Below, in pieces: positions 7,525 to 16,716 of a stretch of DNA of 64,000 nt. The DNA lies in assembly GCA_938015295.1 (NCBI GenBank), contig CALLQB010000035.1:62001-126000 (forward strand). The letters run 5' to 3'. The DNA comes from an uncultured Acidimicrobiales bacterium (GTDB taxonomy: Bacteria; Actinomycetota; Acidimicrobiia; Acidimicrobiales; SHLQ01). Position 1 is the stretch's first letter; each line of letters begins with the position of its first letter. A program made the translations under genes and the position numbers. A model generated the notes under the pieces. It had not been told where the DNA came from. It did not search any database and saw nothing but the letters and a program-made list of their open reading frames with translations.

Positions 7525-8894
7525 TCCGACCAAAGTTGCCTGTCGCAGGCACAGATCGGCGCTGGTGGGTCTTGTTGCTGACGATCACGTTGCTCGGCCT
7601 CGCCGTTCGCGTGTGGTACATCCTCGTGTTCCGGCAAGATGTCATCGGCAACGTCCTTCCCAACGGTGACTCGTACGTGAGTCGGGTGTGGGGCGACGGA
7701 CTGGTGTTTCACAAGCAGGCAAATCTTCTCGCCGACGGCGAAGGGCTGATCTCTCCGCTGCCCTTCGAGCTTCAGGGCATCCGACAACAGTCGGCCGACC
7801 ATCCGCCGGTCTATACGCTGTTTCTTACCTTCTTTTCTTGGCTCGGCATTCGGTCCGAGGTCGGGCATATGTTGGTTTCTGCTCCGCTCGGAGCGCTCAC
7901 CGCCGTCGTGTTCGGCCTCCTCGGCCGACGCGTTGCCGGCCCGACCGTTGGGCTGATCGCCGCGGTGTTCGGCGCGTTCGATCCAAACATCTGGCCGTAT
8001 CCAGGCTTTATCCTGAGCGAGACGGTCACGATCCCGCTGGCGGCGCTGCTCGCCTGGTCCTGCTACCGGCTTTGGGAGACGCCCTCGTTTCGAGAAGCCA
8101 CGCTGGTCGGCTTGGCGCTCGGATTGTCGATACTCGCCCGTGCCGAGCTTGCGATGGTGGCGGTCATTGCGGTGGTGCCGTTCATCGCGCTTCTGCGAGG
8201 CGAGTCGGTCCGAAGACGAGTCGGTCTGCTCACCACAACGGCGGTGATGTCGGCGCTGCTTGTTCTGCCGTGGGTCGGCTACAACCTTCAACGGTTTGAC
8301 GAGCCGGTGTATCTGTCGATCGGACTCGATTATTCGCTGGTGCAGGGAAACTGCGACGAGAGCTATAGCGACGACCTGCTCGGCTACTACTGGCTTCGTT
8401 GCCAGGGACGAGCGCTCGAGGGCACCGGGCTCGACGTGGCCGACCAGGCCGTGGGCTCGCTTCGCCTCCGCGAGGTAGCGCTGAGCTATATCTCGGAACA
8501 TCCAAAGCGTGCCGTGCAGGCAGTCGCCGCCCGCGTGGGCCGGGTAACCGGAGTCTACCGACCCCTTCAACAGGCTCGACTCAACGCCTTCATCGCCGGC
8601 CGCGAACCCTGGGTCGCCAACTCGGCGATTCTTTTGTACTACCCGACGGCATTGCTTGCCCTTGCCGGGGGAAGCATCTTGAGGCGCCGTGGCGTGCCGA
8701 TACTGCCGTTGGTTGGTCTTGTGGCAACGTCGCTGATTGCGGTCGCCATGACCCTCGCTGTGTTGCGTTACCGAGCCTCGGCGCAACCCGCGCTGGCCGT
8801 GCTTGCCGCTGTGGCTATCGACCATTTGTGGAGGCTTGGTAGACGTGCGATCACCGGTGACACCGAGACGTCACAGCCGGTTGGCAAAGAGTAG
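7521..8894 (+). CDS. GT-C membrane glycosyltransferase (ArnT/PMT-like)
   Basis: Integral membrane protein of 457 residues with about ten transmembrane segments. The first periplasmic loop carries the acidic NGDSY...GDG region and the DHPPVYTLFLTFF block typical of GT39/GT83-like GT-C enzymes that use polyprenyl-phosphate sugars. A Cys pair (about residues 278 and 294) lies in a large extracytoplasmic segment and could form a disulfide. The ATG overlaps the stop of the acyltransferase gene (ATGA), indicating translational coupling. Substrate is unknown; the adjacent GT2/DUF2304 pair may supply its lipid-linked donor. Confidence 0.85.
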   Translation: MIRPKLPVAGTDRRWWVLLLTITLLGLAVRVWYILVFRQDVIGNVLPNGDSYVSRVWGDGLVFHKQANLLADGEGLISPLPFELQGIRQQSADHPPVYTLFLTFFSWLGIRSEVGHMLVSAPLGALTAVVFGLLGRRVAGPTVGLIAAVFGAFDPNIWPYPGFILSETVTIPLAALLAWSCYRLWETPSFREATLVGLALGLSILARAELAMVAVIAVVPFIALLRGESVRRRVGLLTTTAVMSALLVLPWVGYNLQRFDEPVYLSIGLDYSLVQGNCDESYSDDLLGYYWLRCQGRALEGTGLDVADQAVGSLRLREVALSYISEHPKRAVQAVAARVGRVTGVYRPLQQARLNAFIAGREPWVANSAILLYYPTALLALAGGSILRRRGVPILPLVGLVATSLIAVAMTLAVLRYRASAQPALAVLAAVAIDHLWRLGRRAITGDTETSQPVGKE

Positions 8895-8905
8895 GTTGTT
8901 ACGCG

Positions 8906-9682
8906 ATGGCTACCGGTTCGACGACACCTGGCGATACAACCGCGAACACCTACATCGTTATACCCGCGTTCAACGAAGAGGCGTCGCTGCCCGAGGTTTT
9001 GTCGCACCTCAAATCGGTCGTCCCCCAGCTTCACGTGGTGGTTGTCGACGATGGTTCTTCTGATGGCACCTTCGAGGTCGCCCGTGAGGCGGGTGTGCAC
9101 GCGTTGCGGCTGCCGTTCAATCTCGGCATTGGTGGCGCGCTTCGCGCCGGTTTCCGGTTCGCCGCCGAGCAAGGTGCAGAACGGGCCGTGCAATTCGACG
9201 CCGACGGGCAACACGATGCGCACCAGATTGCCGCCCTTCTGTCCGCCCTAGATGCAGGTGCCGATCTGGTCATTGGCAGCCGCTTTCAGGGGGTTGGAGA
9301 ATACGAGGTGGGTCGCACACGCTCGGCGGGAATGGGCCTTCTTCGGGTCCTCGTGCGGCTGCTGAGCGGGCAACGCTTCAGCGACACCTCGTCGGGATTC
9401 CGAGCGATGAGCCAGCGTCTTCTCCGCCACTTCGCCGTCGAGTACCCGCTCGAATATATGGACTCGACCGAAACGCTGATTACCGCTTGCCGCTTGGGAT
9501 ACGACGTACGCGAGGTGCCGGTTGAAATGCATCCGCGCGCGGCTGGCCAGCCAAGTAACCGCAGCTTCCGCCTGGTGTACAACTACGCCCGATTGCTTGT
9601 CGTGCTGGTGACGTCGGCCAGGTCCTCAACAACGCTGCCGTCGATTCCCGTCCTGCCTGCTGCAGAGGGAACTGGTCGATGA
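8906..9682 (+). CDS. GT2 family glycosyltransferase (DPM1-like)
   Basis: GT-A glycosyltransferase of 258 residues. The start of the fold is clear: YIVIPAFNEEASLPEVL, then VVVVDDGSSDGT for nucleotide-sugar binding, the DADGQHD metal-binding motif (about residues 98-104) and IGSRFQG. DPM1-like enzymes make polyprenyl-phosphate sugars, donors for GT-C transferases such as the gene just upstream. It overlaps the DUF2304 gene by 4 nt. GT2 plus DUF2304 is a recurring pair, in which the small membrane protein probably anchors the transferase. Start ATG at 8906, 11 nt after the previous stop. Confidence 0.92.
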   Translation: MATGSTTPGDTTANTYIVIPAFNEEASLPEVLSHLKSVVPQLHVVVVDDGSSDGTFEVAREAGVHALRLPFNLGIGGALRAGFRFAAEQGAERAVQFDADGQHDAHQIAALLSALDAGADLVIGSRFQGVGEYEVGRTRSAGMGLLRVLVRLLSGQRFSDTSSGFRAMSQRLLRHFAVEYPLEYMDSTETLITACRLGYDVREVPVEMHPRAAGQPSNRSFRLVYNYARLLVVLVTSARSSTTLPSIPVLPAAEGTGR

Positions 9683-10065
9683 GTACTGGCGCTCACCTCC
9701 TGTTGATTGCGGTAACGGGCGGCACGATCCTGGCGATCCTGCGTCTCGTTCGTAAACAGGTTTTGCGGGCGAAGTACTCGCTGTTATGGGTAACCGTCGG
9801 GTTTGGACTGCTCGTCATCGCTGCGTGGCCCGCACTGCTCGACCTGATCGCCGACAGCCTGGGCGTGAACTATCAGCCAGCGCTCTTCTTGATGCTTGCG
9901 GTGGCCTTTCTTCTCATCATTGCAGTGCACTTCTCGTTCGAACTCTCACGGCTTGAAAGCCGCGTACGAACCCTGGCCGAAGAACTTGCACTGCTGCGCA
10001 ACCACATCCAAAGCATCGAAACCAGTGGGGCGCTGTCTGATGCCCCCGTCGAGGAGATCAGCTAG
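9679..10065 (+). CDS. DUF2304 small membrane protein
   Basis: A 128-residue protein with three hydrophobic segments (about residues 4-22, 32-52 and 65-86), the middle two flanked by LRAKYSLLWVTVGFGLLV, followed by a charged coiled-coil tail (FELSRLESRVRTLAEELALLRNH). This is the layout of DUF2304 proteins, usually encoded next to DPM1-like GT2 enzymes as here. I infer that it anchors or activates the upstream GT2 in the membrane. The start overlaps the GT2 stop (ATGA) and the stop abuts the ATG of the next gene, so the three are tightly coupled. Confidence 0.85.
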   Translation: MSTGAHLLLIAVTGGTILAILRLVRKQVLRAKYSLLWVTVGFGLLVIAAWPALLDLIADSLGVNYQPALFLMLAVAFLLIIAVHFSFELSRLESRVRTLAEELALLRNHIQSIETSGALSDAPVEEIS

Positions 10066-11274
10066 ATGCTCACGCCCCGTCGCAGGGCTCACGCTCCAGC
10101 CGCAACCCTTGCCCCCGAAGAGATAACGAAGCTCGGCGACCTTGCTGCGTCGGCGGGAATCCGACGGGTTCACTTTTTGGCCTGGCGCGACCTCGCCGAT
10201 GTCGAAGCAGGCGGCTCGGAGATTCATGCCGCAATGATCGCCAAGCTTTGGGCCCAGGCGGGTATCGAGGTGACCATGCGAACGAGTTGGGCGCAGGGAG
10301 CGCCAAACGAAGCAGTGCGCGACGGCTACCGGGTTGTGCGGCGTGCAGGAAGGTACATGGTCTTCCCGCGTGCGGCCGCCGCCGAAGCCACGGGACGGCA
10401 TGGGGCGTGCGATGCCATTGTCGAGATCTGGAACGGCGTCCCGTTCCTTACCCCGGCGTGGACCCGCCGCCCACGCATCGTGTTTCTCCACCATCATCAC
10501 GACAAGATGTGGCCCCTTGTGCTCGGTCCGAAGTTGGCGCGATTGGGGGCAGCTGTCGAGACCCGGGTCGCCCCACCGTTTTACCGGGGCACGCCCATCG
10601 TCACGTTGTCGAATTCATCGAAGTTCGAGCTTGTGCGACATCTTGGCTTTGACGATGACCAGGTCAAGGTCGTCCCTCCCGGCGTGGATCCCCGGTTCGT
10701 TCCCGGTCCCAAAAGCGCCACCCCGCTCATCGTGGCAGTCGGGCGTCTTATGACCTCAAAACGCTTCGAACTCCTCATCCGCTTTGCTGACCGTATCAAA
10801 GACCACCACCCTGGTCTCCAGTTACGAATCGTCGGCGAGGGATACGAGCAGGACAATCTTCGCTCGCTGATTCGCAACCTCGACGCCGAGGACTGGGCAC
10901 ACCTTGTTGGCAGCGTGTCCGACGACGAGCTGACCGAGTTGTACCAACAGGCGTGGATCGTGGCGAGTTCGTCGATCTCTGAAGGGTGGGGCATGAGCCT
11001 CACCGAAGCTGCGGCCTGCGGCACCCCGGCGGTGGCAACCGACATCGCCGGACATCGAGACTCGGTTGCCGATGGAGTGTCCGGGCTCCTCGCTGCCAGC
11101 GATGAAGACTTCATCAACAACCTCGACCGTTTGCTCTCTGACGCTTCGCTTCGCTCGGAGCTGAGCGAAGGAGCCTTGCGCCACGCTGCTAGGTTTACCT
11201 GGGCTGCCACGGCCCGCGGCGCGCTCGAATGTCTGGTCGAAGATGCTCGACGACCACGGCGCAGCAAGGCATAG
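10066..11274 (+). CDS. GT4 family glycosyltransferase
   Basis: GT-B glycosyltransferase of 402 residues. The N-terminal half includes VHFLAWRDLADVEAGGSEIHA, with the glycine-rich acceptor-side loop. The C-terminal half has VVPPGVDPRF, the strand-helix VAVGRLMTSKRFELLI, and the donor-binding E-x7-E type motif SSSISEGWGMSLTEAAACGTPAVAT (about residues 304-328). It is cytoplasmic, with no membrane span. The ATG follows the DUF2304 stop without a gap. The sugar and acceptor are not deducible; by position it likely adds a sugar to the lipid-linked intermediate built by this cluster. Confidence 0.92.
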   Translation: MLTPRRRAHAPAATLAPEEITKLGDLAASAGIRRVHFLAWRDLADVEAGGSEIHAAMIAKLWAQAGIEVTMRTSWAQGAPNEAVRDGYRVVRRAGRYMVFPRAAAAEATGRHGACDAIVEIWNGVPFLTPAWTRRPRIVFLHHHHDKMWPLVLGPKLARLGAAVETRVAPPFYRGTPIVTLSNSSKFELVRHLGFDDDQVKVVPPGVDPRFVPGPKSATPLIVAVGRLMTSKRFELLIRFADRIKDHHPGLQLRIVGEGYEQDNLRSLIRNLDAEDWAHLVGSVSDDELTELYQQAWIVASSSISEGWGMSLTEAAACGTPAVATDIAGHRDSVADGVSGLLAASDEDFINNLDRLLSDASLRSELSEGALRHAARFTWAATARGALECLVEDARRPRRSKA

Positions 11275-11288
11275 GTCCGTTCACGTCG

Positions 11289-14200
11289 ATGAAGATGCCT
11301 TTGCGTCTTTTGCCTGTTACGCGTTTGCTGCGTCGGCTCGGCCAGTCGAGGCGTGCCGACCTTGTCGTGCTGGCCGTAGTGGCGTATGTGCCACTGCTGT
11401 TGACCGCCCCTGGCGTGGTCGGCGCCGACACAAAGCCCTATCTGTACCTTGACCCGGGGCGCCTCCTCGCAGGAGCGCCCTATATGTGGCTGGAGGACGT
11501 CGGGCTCGGAACAGTCCCCCACCAAAACATTGGCTACCTCTGGCCAATGGGGCCGTTCTTCTGGCTGTTCGACGCGGTCGGTTCGCCCGACTGGTTGGCT
11601 CAGCGACTCTGGTTAGCAACGCTGCTGTTTGTCGCCGGTTCGGGCGTTCGGTACCTGCTTCGGGCGATTGGCTGGGAGAACGGTGGGATTCTGATTGCCT
11701 CGGCCGCGTATATGTTAAGTCCGTACTCGCTAGCGTACGTCGCTCGAATCTCGGTGCTCTTGTTGCCATGGGCGGGTCTCGGTTGGCTGATCGGGCTTGC
11801 AGCACAGGCGCTCAGGGTCGGTGGATGGCGCTACCCCGCCGGGTTTGCGCTGGTGGCGATGACGATCGGGGGCACGAACGCGACCTCGTTGCTGCTGATT
11901 GGTATCGGCCCCGTGTTGTGGCTCGTGCACGCCTGGCTTGTCGACAAACACGTCGACTTCATCTCGGTCGCGGCGACCGCCGCTCGCATCGGTAGTCTCA
12001 CGACGGCTACGGCGGTTTGGTGGATCGCCGGTCTTCGGATGCAGGGTCGCTACGGGCCTCCTGTGCTCGAATACACCGAGACCTACGAAACAATCGCGAA
12101 TGCGTCGACCGCAACCGAGGTCTTTCGGGGGCTCGGGTACTGGTTCTTCTACGGCAATGACAGCCTCGGCCAATGGATCGAACCCAGCATCGCCTACACG
12201 AGCAGGTCGTGGCTGTTGATACTCAGTTTCTGCCTGCCAATCCTGGCCCTGGTTGCGGCTGGCCTTACCCACTGGCGCCACCGCTCGTTCTTCGTGCTGC
12301 TGATCGTCGTCGGCGGGCTGGTGGCGGTCGGTGGACATCCGTATGAAGACGGCTCGATCCTCGGTGACTGGTTCACTGCCTTCACCGGCACCGAATCGGG
12401 TCTTGCGCTCCGAAGTACACCTCGAGCCACCCCGTTGCTTGTTCTTGGGACCTCGGTTTTTCTCGGCGCTGGCGTCGCGGCCCTCGCGCGCTGGCGGCCG
12501 GTCGTCGAAGGCCCGCTTCGCGTCGGGATACTCCTACTCATCGTCGCCAACCTCCCGCCGCTGTGGACAGGCCAATTTATTGCCGAACATCTGCAGCGCC
12601 CCGAACAGATCCCGTCGTACTGGCAGGAGGCGGCCGCGGCGCTCGACGCCGGCGATCATATGACGCGCATCCTTGAAGTACCCGGCAGCGACTTCGCTTC
12701 GTATCGCTGGGGCAACACGGTCGAGCCGATAACTCCGGGGCTTACCGCGCGACCCTACGTGGCTCGAGAGCTGATTCCTTTCGGGTCTGAGTCGGCAGCG
12801 AGCCTGCTCATCGAACTCGACCGCGGACTTCAGGAGGGCACATTCTCCCCGGCGTCACTCGCGCCAATCGCCCGACTCATGGGCGTAGGCGATGTGGTAC
12901 TTCGAGCAGACCTCAAATACGAACGATTCCGGACTCCCCGACCAAATGAGACCTATGGCGACCTCCTTGGTGCACCAGGTTTGGGAGCGCCGATGTCCTA
13001 TGGGCCTCGGCTCGACAACGTGGCTGGGCCTGAACAAACCTTGATCGACGAGATCGAACTCGGCAGCGACGCCGAAGAGCCCGTTGCCGCACCCGTTGAA
13101 ATATTTCCCCTCGACGCGCCGCTGCCGATCATCCGGGCGCGCCCTGGCACCGCACCGGTGATTGTTGCCGGCGACGCCTCCGGGCTCGTCGATGCGGCAG
13201 CGGCCGGACTGCTCGATACCGATCGTTTGATTGTCTTCTCCGCCACCTTTGCTGACGATCCTTCAGCTCTCGAGGCGCTCGTTGGCCCGGTCGATGACTC
13301 GGCGACGTTGATCGTCACCGACACCAACCGTCGTCAGGCGCGGCACTGGGGCACGATTCGAGAGAACACCGGCTACGTCGAGCGAGCCGACGAGCTTCCA
13401 GCCGATGACCCAGCCGACTACCGCCTCAACGTCTTCCCCGACGCTGGCGCAGACGCACAAACGGTTGCGGTACACGACGGCGCCACCGTGTCGGCGTCGG
13501 CCTACGGCAACCCCGTGACCTATACCGCCGACAACCGAGCCTCGCTCGCGGCAGATGGCGATCGGGCCACCGCGTGGCGGGTGGGCGCATTCGATGACGT
13601 TCGTGGCGAATCATTGACAATGACCTTCGACTCGACCGTGCAAGCCTCGGCGATCACTGTGCTGCAACCGGTCACCGGTAATCGAAACCGCCACATCACC
13701 AAGTTGCGTGTCTTTGCCGACGATCAGGCAATCGACGTCGACCTCACGGCGCGCTCAAGACGAGGACGCGGTCAAACGATCGACCTTCGAGGGATCAACG
13801 AATTTGCGCGGCTTGAGCTGCAAGTCCTCGAAACCAATAGTGGTCCTCGCGACAACTACGTCGGGTTGAGCGGCGTCGGTATCGCCGAGGTATCTGTTCC
13901 GGGGGTGACGTTCACCGAAACGCTGCGGACCCCTATCGATCTTCTGGCCACGGTGAGCAATGTCGACCAGCGGCCGCTGTCGATTGTGCTGACCAGGATG
14001 CGGTCTGATGCGAGAGAGCCGGTGCGAAGCGACAGCGAAGAGCTCATGCGTCGAGAGCTTGCGTTGCCGACTGAGGTCGAAACTCGGTTGACGGGTGAGG
14101 TCCGGCTGAATTCCTACACCAGCGATGCGCGCCTTGACGGTGTTCTGCTCGAGTCGCTTGCGTCAGGCGAGTCGCTTCGTACTGCAAGCAAGCCCATCGT

Positions 14201-15650
14201 TCGAGCATCGAGCAGCACGAGTCTGGCCGGTCATTTGCCGGCTAAGGCGCGGTCGGCCTTCGACGCCGATCGCTCCACCATCTTCACCACAGCGTTCGGC
14301 CCCCAGGCCGGAGGGTGGATCGAGTTCGCCGTAGACGAACCGGTGACACTGGACTCGCTCGATCTCGACCTCGTCATCGATGACCGTCATTCGGTTCCGC
14401 GGACGCTCGACCTGCTTGTCGACAACCAACTGCACCAACAAATCGATCTCCCCCGTTTTACCTCGACGGCCGACAGAGACCAAAGCACGCCCCTGAGCAT
14501 CGCTATCGATGAGGTCCGCGGTACGACGTTTCGTCTGGTGTTTAGCGACGTCGAGGAACGGATTACGAAAGAGTGGTACTCGCGAAGCCAGGTGGCATTG
14601 CCGATTGGCATCGCCGAATGGCGGGTGGAAGCGCTTAGCCCGACCACAAATTTGGGAACGCTTTTTGACTCAGGCTGTCGCGATGATCTGTTGTTCGTCA
14701 ACGACGTACCCGTGCCGGTGCGCATCAGCGGCACCGTCGCCGATGCACTACAGCGCGAGCCGCTTTTGCTCGAATCTTGCACGGCAAGTCCGCTTGTGCT
14801 GCCGGCTGGTTCATCGCTCATTCGGACCGCCCGCGGCCGAACGACGGGGTTCGATCTCGATCGCCTCGTTCTTCGCTCAGATGTCCGCCCGCCAACCCTT
14901 CGGCCACCCCCCGACATCACGATTGTTGATGCTGACCGTGTTCGGACGACCATTGCGGTATCCGAAACTTCAGAGCCGTTCTGGTTCGTGCTTGGCCAAA
15001 GCCACAACGATGGCTGGCAGGCCATCAGCCCCCAAGTGGGCGACCTTGGGGCATCGCAGTTGGTAGATGGCTACGCCAACGGTTGGTACGTCGATCCGGC
15101 TGACGTCGATGGTCCGCTCACTATCGAGCTCGAATGGACCCCCCAACGCAGGGTTTGGCTAGCGCTCATCGCAACAGCACTGTTCGCTATGTTGTGTTTG
15201 GTGCTGGTAGTAACCGGCCGTCGAAGCTCAACGGCGCCTCGTGGCGATGATCCGCGCCCGCCACCGCCGTCATCCCCTTCTCCCTCTACCACTGCCGGAG
15301 GGCAACGACCTATTTCCGCCAAGCTCCTCGCCGCGTCACTCGCCGTCGGAGCCGTGGCGTTCGTTAACCTCCCCGAGTACCGGATCCTCGCTGCCGTCGT
15401 GCCCCTAGCGCTAGTCCTAGCGCTTCGATCGGCGACGTCGAGGCCACTTCTTCCACTGGCGGCAGCGGCATGTTTGGCAGTTTCAGGCGCTTTCACCACG
15501 ATTTCGCAGTACCGAAGCCGGTTCCGCACTGACTTTGGTTGGCCAACGGCGTTTGATGAGGTGCACGTGGTCAGCGTGCTTGGGCTGCTTCTTCTTGGCG
15601 CCGAACTGGCGCGTAGCCACCTTGACAACCGCGACGGTGAGAGCGTGTGA
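11289..15650 (+). CDS. AftD-like alpha-(1->3)-arabinofuranosyltransferase homologue (DUF3367)
   Basis: Very large membrane protein of about 1453 residues, close to mycobacterial AftD (about 1400). The N-terminal 400 residues are multi-pass GT-C, beginning with VGADTKPYLYLDP and LGTVPHQNIGYLWPMGPFF, where acidic and His residues face the lumen as in AftD. A long extracytoplasmic part follows with at least two carbohydrate-binding-like (F5/8 type C-like) regions around residues 740-870 and 960-1130. Four hydrophobic segments close the protein, separated by a Pro/Ser-rich loop. An ATG at 11229 would overlap the GT4 gene by 46 nt; the ATG at 11289 gives a basic N-terminus directly before the first membrane span and is preferred. 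Arabinose specificity is not proven by sequence. Confidence 0.88.
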   Translation: MKMPLRLLPVTRLLRRLGQSRRADLVVLAVVAYVPLLLTAPGVVGADTKPYLYLDPGRLLAGAPYMWLEDVGLGTVPHQNIGYLWPMGPFFWLFDAVGSPDWLAQRLWLATLLFVAGSGVRYLLRAIGWENGGILIASAAYMLSPYSLAYVARISVLLLPWAGLGWLIGLAAQALRVGGWRYPAGFALVAMTIGGTNATSLLLIGIGPVLWLVHAWLVDKHVDFISVAATAARIGSLTTATAVWWIAGLRMQGRYGPPVLEYTETYETIANASTATEVFRGLGYWFFYGNDSLGQWIEPSIAYTSRSWLLILSFCLPILALVAAGLTHWRHRSFFVLLIVVGGLVAVGGHPYEDGSILGDWFTAFTGTESGLALRSTPRATPLLVLGTSVFLGAGVAALARWRPVVEGPLRVGILLLIVANLPPLWTGQFIAEHLQRPEQIPSYWQEAAAALDAGDHMTRILEVPGSDFASYRWGNTVEPITPGLTARPYVARELIPFGSESAASLLIELDRGLQEGTFSPASLAPIARLMGVGDVVLRADLKYERFRTPRPNETYGDLLGAPGLGAPMSYGPRLDNVAGPEQTLIDEIELGSDAEEPVAAPVEIFPLDAPLPIIRARPGTAPVIVAGDASGLVDAAAAGLLDTDRLIVFSATFADDPSALEALVGPVDDSATLIVTDTNRRQARHWGTIRENTGYVERADELPADDPADYRLNVFPDAGADAQTVAVHDGATVSASAYGNPVTYTADNRASLAADGDRATAWRVGAFDDVRGESLTMTFDSTVQASAITVLQPVTGNRNRHITKLRVFADDQAIDVDLTARSRRGRGQTIDLRGINEFARLELQVLETNSGPRDNYVGLSGVGIAEVSVPGVTFTETLRTPIDLLATVSNVDQRPLSIVLTRMRSDAREPVRSDSEELMRRELALPTEVETRLTGEVRLNSYTSDARLDGVLLESLASGESLRTASKPIVRASSSTSLAGHLPAKARSAFDADRSTIFTTAFGPQAGGWIEFAVDEPVTLDSLDLDLVIDDRHSVPRTLDLLVDNQLHQQIDLPRFTSTADRDQSTPLSIAIDEVRGTTFRLVFSDVEERITKEWYSRSQVALPIGIAEWRVEALSPTTNLGTLFDSGCRDDLLFVNDVPVPVRISGTVADALQREPLLLESCTASPLVLPAGSSLIRTARGRTTGFDLDRLVLRSDVRPPTLRPPPDITIVDADRVRTTIAVSETSEPFWFVLGQSHNDGWQAISPQVGDLGASQLVDGYANGWYVDPADVDGPLTIELEWTPQRRVWLALIATALFAMLCLVLVVTGRRSSTAPRGDDPRPPPPSSPSPSTTAGGQRPISAKLLAASLAVGAVAFVNLPEYRILAAVVPLALVLALRSATSRPLLPLAAAACLAVSGAFTTISQYRSRFRTDFGWPTAFDEVHVVSVLGLLLLGAELARSHLDNRDGESV

Positions 15651-15660
15651 GAGCGATAAG

Positions 15661-16689
15661 GTGCGCCCCGGAATGAAGCTACGTCTCGCCGCCGCGGCCA
15701 CCTTCGCGATGCTACTTGGTTCGTGCGCGTCAACAACCGACGACGCGCCGGATGGGTGGATCACCATCCCTACGCAGACCTCGCAGGTCCCTGCCGTCAC
15801 GCAGATCCCGAAACAGACTGTGCCTGGTGACCGAGCGGCACAAGCGGCTGTCGCCGATGAAAACGCGCCCGGTCCTGCGCTACCGCTCGTCGATATTCCC
15901 TTACGCTCGGCAACGCCAGACACACCGTCGGGTTATGTAGTCGCGTATTACGGCGACAGCTTGGCTGCGTCGGCGCAGCAATGGGTCGGCACATACCTCG
16001 AACGGGCCGGTCTGATCTTTCTTCCCGGTACCTTTCCCGGGTCGTCACTGTGCGATTGGTATCCTCGCTTTGATGAGGACCAGGCCAACTACGAGCTCTG
16101 GGCGGTTGTGTTGTTCTTCACCAACAACACATTCAGCGACTGCATGAAGGGGCCGAATGGCGAAGAGCTGTCGCCCGAGGAGGCTCTGGCGAAGTTCGAA
16201 TCAGATCTCATTGGAGCGATCGACCGGTTTACCATCGAAGGCGCAACGGTGTACCTGCCGACGATTCCGCAGTCGCGAGGCGAAGTGACGCTTGGCATCG
16301 ATGTTTCTGCCGAACTGAATGGGTTGTTCAGCAGTCTGGCCAGTCGGCACTCTGCTGTCGTGGTCGTCGACGCTGCGCCGGCAGTGCTCGACGAAAACGG
16401 TTTCTACACCGAAACCCTCCCGTGTCTGGCGATCGAACCATGTACGGGTGGCGTCGATGAGAGCGGCGTGCCCGTAAACCTGGTTCGCGAACCAGACGGC
16501 GTACACTTTTGCACCGGCGGCTATGGACCAGGTGTGGAGGTTGCCCCCCACACCTGTCCGACGTGGTCTAGTGGCGCCTTCCGCTACGGCGGAGCGCTTG
16601 CCGCACCAATCGTGCAAGCCGCACAACTTCAGTGGGTGGCCGATCACCCGCCAGCCAACGTGCCGAATCAGGTAGATCCTGCCGGATAG
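15661..16689 (+). CDS. SGNH-hydrolase-like lipoprotein
   Basis: Exported protein of about 342 residues. The N-terminus has a short lipoprotein signal with lipobox LLGSC (Cys at about residue 21), followed by a Thr/Pro-rich spacer. The globular part shows the SGNH block I motif YYGDSLAA, with the Ser nucleophile, and the C-terminal REPDGVHFC, matching the D-x-x-H pair. Similar domains O-acetylate or deacetylate surface sugars, fused to or beside acyltransferase 3 proteins. It follows the AftD-like gene by 10 nt and converges on the OafA-SGNH gene. I use the GTG at 15661; an ATG at 15673 is equally possible. Confidence 0.75.
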   Translation: MRPGMKLRLAAAATFAMLLGSCASTTDDAPDGWITIPTQTSQVPAVTQIPKQTVPGDRAAQAAVADENAPGPALPLVDIPLRSATPDTPSGYVVAYYGDSLAASAQQWVGTYLERAGLIFLPGTFPGSSLCDWYPRFDEDQANYELWAVVLFFTNNTFSDCMKGPNGEELSPEEALAKFESDLIGAIDRFTIEGATVYLPTIPQSRGEVTLGIDVSAELNGLFSSLASRHSAVVVVDAAPAVLDENGFYTETLPCLAIEPCTGGVDESGVPVNLVREPDGVHFCTGGYGPGVEVAPHTCPTWSSGAFRYGGALAAPIVQAAQLQWVADHPPANVPNQVDPAG

Positions 16690-16716
16690 GTGTTCTACGC
16701 AGCGTCGACCTGGTTC

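Noticed and set aside
7494-8825. A 443-codon minus-strand reading frame opposite the GT-C gene
   Set aside because: It is Arg/Gln/His-rich without hydrophobic core patterns and lies antisense to a clear membrane glycosyltransferase; typical shadow of a high-GC gene.
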